The notes beneath the pieces are model-generated. The model did not search any database, was not told where the DNA came from, and saw nothing but the letters and a program-made list of their open reading frames with translations. DNA of 64,000 bases from Vibrio tubiashii (GTDB lineage Bacteria > Pseudomonadota > Gammaproteobacteria > Enterobacterales > Vibrionaceae): contig NZ_CP117029.1 in the NCBI RefSeq assembly GCF_028551255.1, forward strand, positions 496,001 through 560,000, written 5' to 3'. Positions within the stretch are counted from its first letter, which is position 1. Every line of letters begins with the position of its first letter. Positions 63,448 to 64,000 of this stretch are shown here, in pieces. The translations under genes and the position numbers were made by a program.

Positions 63448-64000
63448 GTGAGTAAACGCCTACTCAAGTCAGGCATGATAGTCAGTGCTATGACCTTGAT
63501 CTCTAGAGTTTTAGGCTTGGTTCGAGATGTTGTTGTTGCCAACCTTATGGGGGCAGGGGCCAGTGCCGATGTCTTCTTCTTTGCTAATAAAATCCCCAAC
63601 TTTCTCAGGCGTCTATTTGCTGAGGGCGCATTTTCTCAAGCCTTTGTTCCTGTATTGACGGAATACCACGCTGCCGGAGAGATAGACAAAACTCGTCAGC
63701 TTATCGCGAGAGCAGCGGGTACATTAGGCGTCATTGTCTCTATTGTTACCGTGCTCGGCGTTTTAGGTTCTGGCGTGGTGACGGCGCTGTTTGGTTTTGG
63801 CTGGTTTTTAGACTGGCTCAACGGAGGACCTTCGGCAGAAAAGTTTGAGCTCGCAAGCTTAATGCTCAAAATTACTTTCCCATACTTATGGTTTATCACC
63901 TTTGTCGCTTTGTCTGGGGCGATTCTCAATACGTTAGGTAAGTTCGCTGTCTCTTCTTTTACGCCTGTTTTTCTCAATGTGATGATCATTTTATCGGCGT
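63448..64000 (+). CDS. murJ: lipid II flippase MurJ, N-terminal part
   Basis: The first 184 codons of a MOP-superfamily flippase: MSKRLLKSGMIVSAMTLISR, then VLGLVRDVVVANLMGAGASAD, and the conserved NFLRRLFAEGAFSQAF. It flips lipid II across the inner membrane for peptidoglycan synthesis. GTG start with GAGG upstream. It runs off the right edge. Divergence from rpsT is the arrangement expected from Vibrio gene order. Confidence 0.94.
   Translation, partial: MSKRLLKSGMIVSAMTLISRVLGLVRDVVVANLMGAGASADVFFFANKIPNFLRRLFAEGAFSQAFVPVLTEYHAAGEIDKTRQLIARAAGTLGVIVSIVTVLGVLGSGVVTALFGFGWFLDWLNGGPSAEKFELASLMLKITFPYLWFITFVALSGAILNTLGKFAVSSFTPVFLNVMIILSA

Overview
This window is a piece of the large chromosome of a Vibrio species (Gammaproteobacteria). 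The evidence is gene content and order: a complete periplasmic chitin-oligosaccharide operon next to chiS, then hemL, erpA, an RND pump, an M23 endopeptidase, tyrS, dacB, ompU, greA, rlmE-ftsH, folP-glmM, lysS-vpsR, mutH, rppH-ptsP, lgt-thyA, nptA, nhaR, hlyU, rpsT and murJ. As I remember it, this is close to the V. cholerae VC0612-VC0680 order. The species is not resolved. No tRNA, rRNA, prophage, insertion sequence or CRISPR array was seen.

Region 1 (1-15015, all minus strand) is a chitin catabolic regulon: chiS, then cbp, two permeases, two ABC ATPases, a family 9 glucosaminidase, a glucosamine kinase, a family 20 hexosaminidase and the start of a GH94 chitobiose phosphorylase. ChiS keeps the phospho-acceptor positions H469 and D772. 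The wider gaps inside the operon carry strong stem-loops without U-tracts, and the cbp leader can form two mutually exclusive structures.

Region 2 (15225-29359) holds rsmC, an AI-2E family permease, a 39-residue cysteine-rich membrane peptide, hemL, erpA, an RND efflux pair, an M23 endopeptidase, tyrS, a CBS-less MgtE-type transporter behind a structured leader with a 14-codon ORF, and dacB. Region 3 (29460-41803) holds ompU, greA (with an attenuator-like leader hairpin), yhbY, rlmE-ftsH, folP-glmM, holD-rimI, a GGDEF-EAL protein and prfC.

Region 4 (41804-51176) starts with a repeat cluster of REP-like palindromes and two 8-bp satellites. It continues with srmB, trmN6, brnQ, prfB (programmed +1 frameshift), lysS, vpsR and two small ORFs, one of the DUF1127 type. 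Region 5 (51225-64000) holds tas, a small conserved protein, mutH, a 620-bp gap rich in DnaA boxes and GATC sites, rppH-ptsP-TSUP-lgt-thyA, a second repeat cluster, nptA, nhaR, hlyU, rpsT and the start of murJ.

Most genes are core housekeeping or known Vibrio regulators. The least explained material is non-coding: the DnaA-box/GATC cluster before rppH, the leader of the MgtE-like gene, the alternating structure before cbp, the orphan terminator between ompU and greA, and the two REP/satellite clusters.
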